Assembly (NCBI RefSeq): GCF_021568705.1
Contig: NZ_JAKGTH010000011.1
Span: 124,001 to 188,000 of the forward strand
Source: Gillisia lutea
Lineage (GTDB): Bacteria; Bacteroidota; Bacteroidia; Flavobacteriales; Flavobacteriaceae
Direction of reading: 5' to 3'
Length of the DNA stretch: 64,000 bases
Shown here: piece by piece, positions 62,665 to 64,000 of the stretch
Numbering within the stretch: position 1 is the first letter of the stretch
How the letters are laid out: each line of letters opens with the position of its first letter
Program-made: the position numbers and the translations under genes
Notes under the pieces: model-generated
What the model saw: only the letters and a program-made list of their open reading frames with translations
Database searches by the model: none
What the model was told of the DNA's origin: nothing

Positions 62665-63536
62665 TCCTAATTAGAGAAATAGATTATGCAGAAGATGTTT
62701 CCGAGATCATTGATTTAATTCATTTGGGTCTTAGTGAAAAAAACACAGAAGCTTCGTTTTTATGGAAACACTTTGAGAATCCCTTTGGGAAATCTTTGGG
62801 GCTATTGGCATGTGATAAAACAAAAATAGTTGGTGTTAGAATGTTTATGTTTTGGGAATTCAAAAAAGGAGATAAAGTTGTTAAAGCAGTTCGTCCTGTA
62901 GATACCATCATACACCCGGATTATAGGGGCCAAGGTTTATTTAAGGATCTTACTTTGGCAGGATTAAAAAAGTTTATCTCTAAGTATAGTTTGGTCTTCA
63001 ATACTCCTAACAATAATAGCTTACCTGGTTACATTAAAATGGGGTGGCAACATTATTCTAAAGAACTATATTTTAACTTAGGAATCGTATTGCCTTCATT
63101 AAATAGAAATATTTCTATTCGGAAAATTGAAAATAATTCTTTCAATTTAAGAGATGTAAATTTAGAATATGACTCTTTTAGAACTCATATTTCTAAAGAC
63201 TTTTTGAACTGGCGTTATAGAGATTCAAATTATAAGATAGTATTGATTAATATTAATGAGATATCAGTTATAGTTATCTATAGAATTGAACTGCTAAAAG
63301 GTTTAAAGACTTTAATTTTAATTGATTATATAGGAGACAATAGCGTAATTACTCCTTCTCTTAGAAAATTGGCTAAAATGGAGAAAGTGTTTTTGTTTCA
63401 TTATTTAGATAATCAAAATATAAAGTTAATGCTTTTTAAACGGAGAGGAAAATCTGTTGTAGTTTATCGTGATGATAATTTTAAAATAATGGAAGATATA
63501 CAATTTTCTTCCGGTGACCTAGAAGGTCGCCTTTAA
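62661..63536 (+). CDS. GNAT-family N-acyltransferase
   Basis: A 291-residue protein with a GNAT domain in the first 150 residues: IVGVRMFMFWEF, VRPVDTIIHPDYRGQGLFKDLTLAGL (acyl-CoA loop RGQGLF) and FNTPNNNSLPGYIKMGW. The second half is an unassigned beta-rich region with DFLNWRYRDSNYKIVLI. It is coupled to the deacetylase by an ATGA overlap. A deacetylase followed by an acyltransferase suggests replacing an acetyl with another acyl group on an amino sugar; this is inference from order. Confidence 0.8.
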   Translation: MILIREIDYAEDVSEIIDLIHLGLSEKNTEASFLWKHFENPFGKSLGLLACDKTKIVGVRMFMFWEFKKGDKVVKAVRPVDTIIHPDYRGQGLFKDLTLAGLKKFISKYSLVFNTPNNNSLPGYIKMGWQHYSKELYFNLGIVLPSLNRNISIRKIENNSFNLRDVNLEYDSFRTHISKDFLNWRYRDSNYKIVLININEISVIVIYRIELLKGLKTLILIDYIGDNSVITPSLRKLAKMEKVFLFHYLDNQNIKLMLFKRRGKSVVVYRDDNFKIMEDIQFSSGDLEGRL

Positions 63537-63553
63537 TTTTTTCCCAAGTACTT

Positions 63554-64000
63554 ATGAAAATAATTATCTTAATAAATTCTCTTGGAGCTGGTGGAGCTGA
63601 ACGTTCTATGGTGGAATTTGCAAAATTTTTATATTTAAGGAATGATGTTAAGTTAAATATCGTTTGTTTAAAACATAAAAAAATAGGACTTGAAGAAGAA
63701 GTTGAGAATTTTGGAATAAACACTATTTACTATGAAGGAAGTAGTAATTTAAAATCCAAAATAAATTTCGTTGTAGATATAATCAAAAAAGAAAAACCGG
63801 ATATTATACATTCTGTTTTAGCTGAATCTAATCTTGTTTTAAGATTATCAAGATTATTAACTCACCATGGTAAGGTCATCCAAAGTTTAGTAAACACTCC
63901 TTATTCATTAGAAAGGAAAAAAGATAGTCAATTATCTTGGCAAAAATTTCAACTTGCCAAAAAGATTGATCAATGGTCTGCAAGATTAACTTCGAATATT
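63554..64000 (+). CDS. Glycosyltransferase (GT4-like), N-terminal part, cut by window edge
   Basis: The first 149 residues from the ATG at 63554 (MKIIILINSLGAGGAERS) are read to the right edge. The INSLGAGGAERSMVEFAKFL opening is the hallmark of GT4 glycosyltransferases, followed by KKEKPDIIHSVLAESNLVLRL. The donor-binding C-terminal domain is outside the window. The locus clearly continues. Confidence 0.85.
   Translation, partial: MKIIILINSLGAGGAERSMVEFAKFLYLRNDVKLNIVCLKHKKIGLEEEVENFGINTIYYEGSSNLKSKINFVVDIIKKEKPDIIHSVLAESNLVLRLSRLLTHHGKVIQSLVNTPYSLERKKDSQLSWQKFQLAKKIDQWSARLTSNI

Noticed and set aside
1-64000. tRNA genes, CRISPR arrays, insertion sequences or prophage
   Set aside because: Scanning all gaps by eye found no cloverleaf-like stretch, no regularly spaced repeats, and no transposase, integrase or phage structural gene.

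Overview
The window looks like chromosomal DNA from a marine-type flavobacterium (Bacteroidota, family Flavobacteriaceae). The support is low GC throughout, several promoters with the Bacteroidota -7 box TAnnTTTG, and families typical of that group: DUF2853, a DUF4369/TlpA lipoprotein, a fused alpha/beta 2-oxoacid dehydrogenase E1, CarboxypepD_reg/OMP_b-brl outer-membrane proteins, a Pycsar-effector (PycTM) protein and lipoprotein or barrel fusions. I see no insertion sequence, phage, tRNA, rRNA or CRISPR array.

Layout. 1-2.5 kb: cut-off zinc alcohol dehydrogenase, CPBP protease and serine dehydratase, all on the minus strand. 2.6-4.7 kb: dnaK with an unusual tandem-repeat promoter. 4.8-12.3 kb: menaquinone genes (menI-like thioesterase, menF, menD, later menB) interleaved with DUF2853, a CvfB-like S1 protein and small secreted proteins. 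12.3-21.4 kb, minus strand: fused E1, an M1-peptidase-like barrel protein that lacks the HExxH motif, a LOG-family protein and uvrA. 21.4-30.7 kb: LuxR-type regulator, ggt, acpH, glmM, lipid A-type acyltransferase, rhomboid, SIMPL protein, TlpA lipoprotein. 30.8-43 kb: a GAF protein convergent with an HD-PycTM fusion, a metallophosphatase/kinase-like/Omp85 fusion, an OMP_b-brl protein, mscS, dps and a small conserved protein.

43.2-64 kb is a single plus-strand surface-polysaccharide locus that runs off the right edge. It encodes nucleotide-sugar enzymes (rfbB, rfbA, a WbpP-like 4-epimerase, a WbpO-like dehydrogenase, a UDP-glucose dehydrogenase), two tandem MBOAT + SGNH O-acylation pairs, an asparagine-synthase-like amide ligase, a MurA-MurB pair, glycosyltransferases, an MsbA/PglK-like ABC transporter, a NodB-type deacetylase and a GNAT acyltransferase. 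Together these predict a glycan rich in uronic acids, probably N-acetylgalactosaminuronic acid and its amide, O-acylated, and possibly carrying a 3-O-lactyl (muramic-acid-like) hexosamine. The MurA/MurB pair is the most unusual part of the locus. The other standout objects are the phosphatase/kinase-like/barrel fusion at 34.4-38.1 kb and the HD-PycTM protein at 33.1-34.3 kb.
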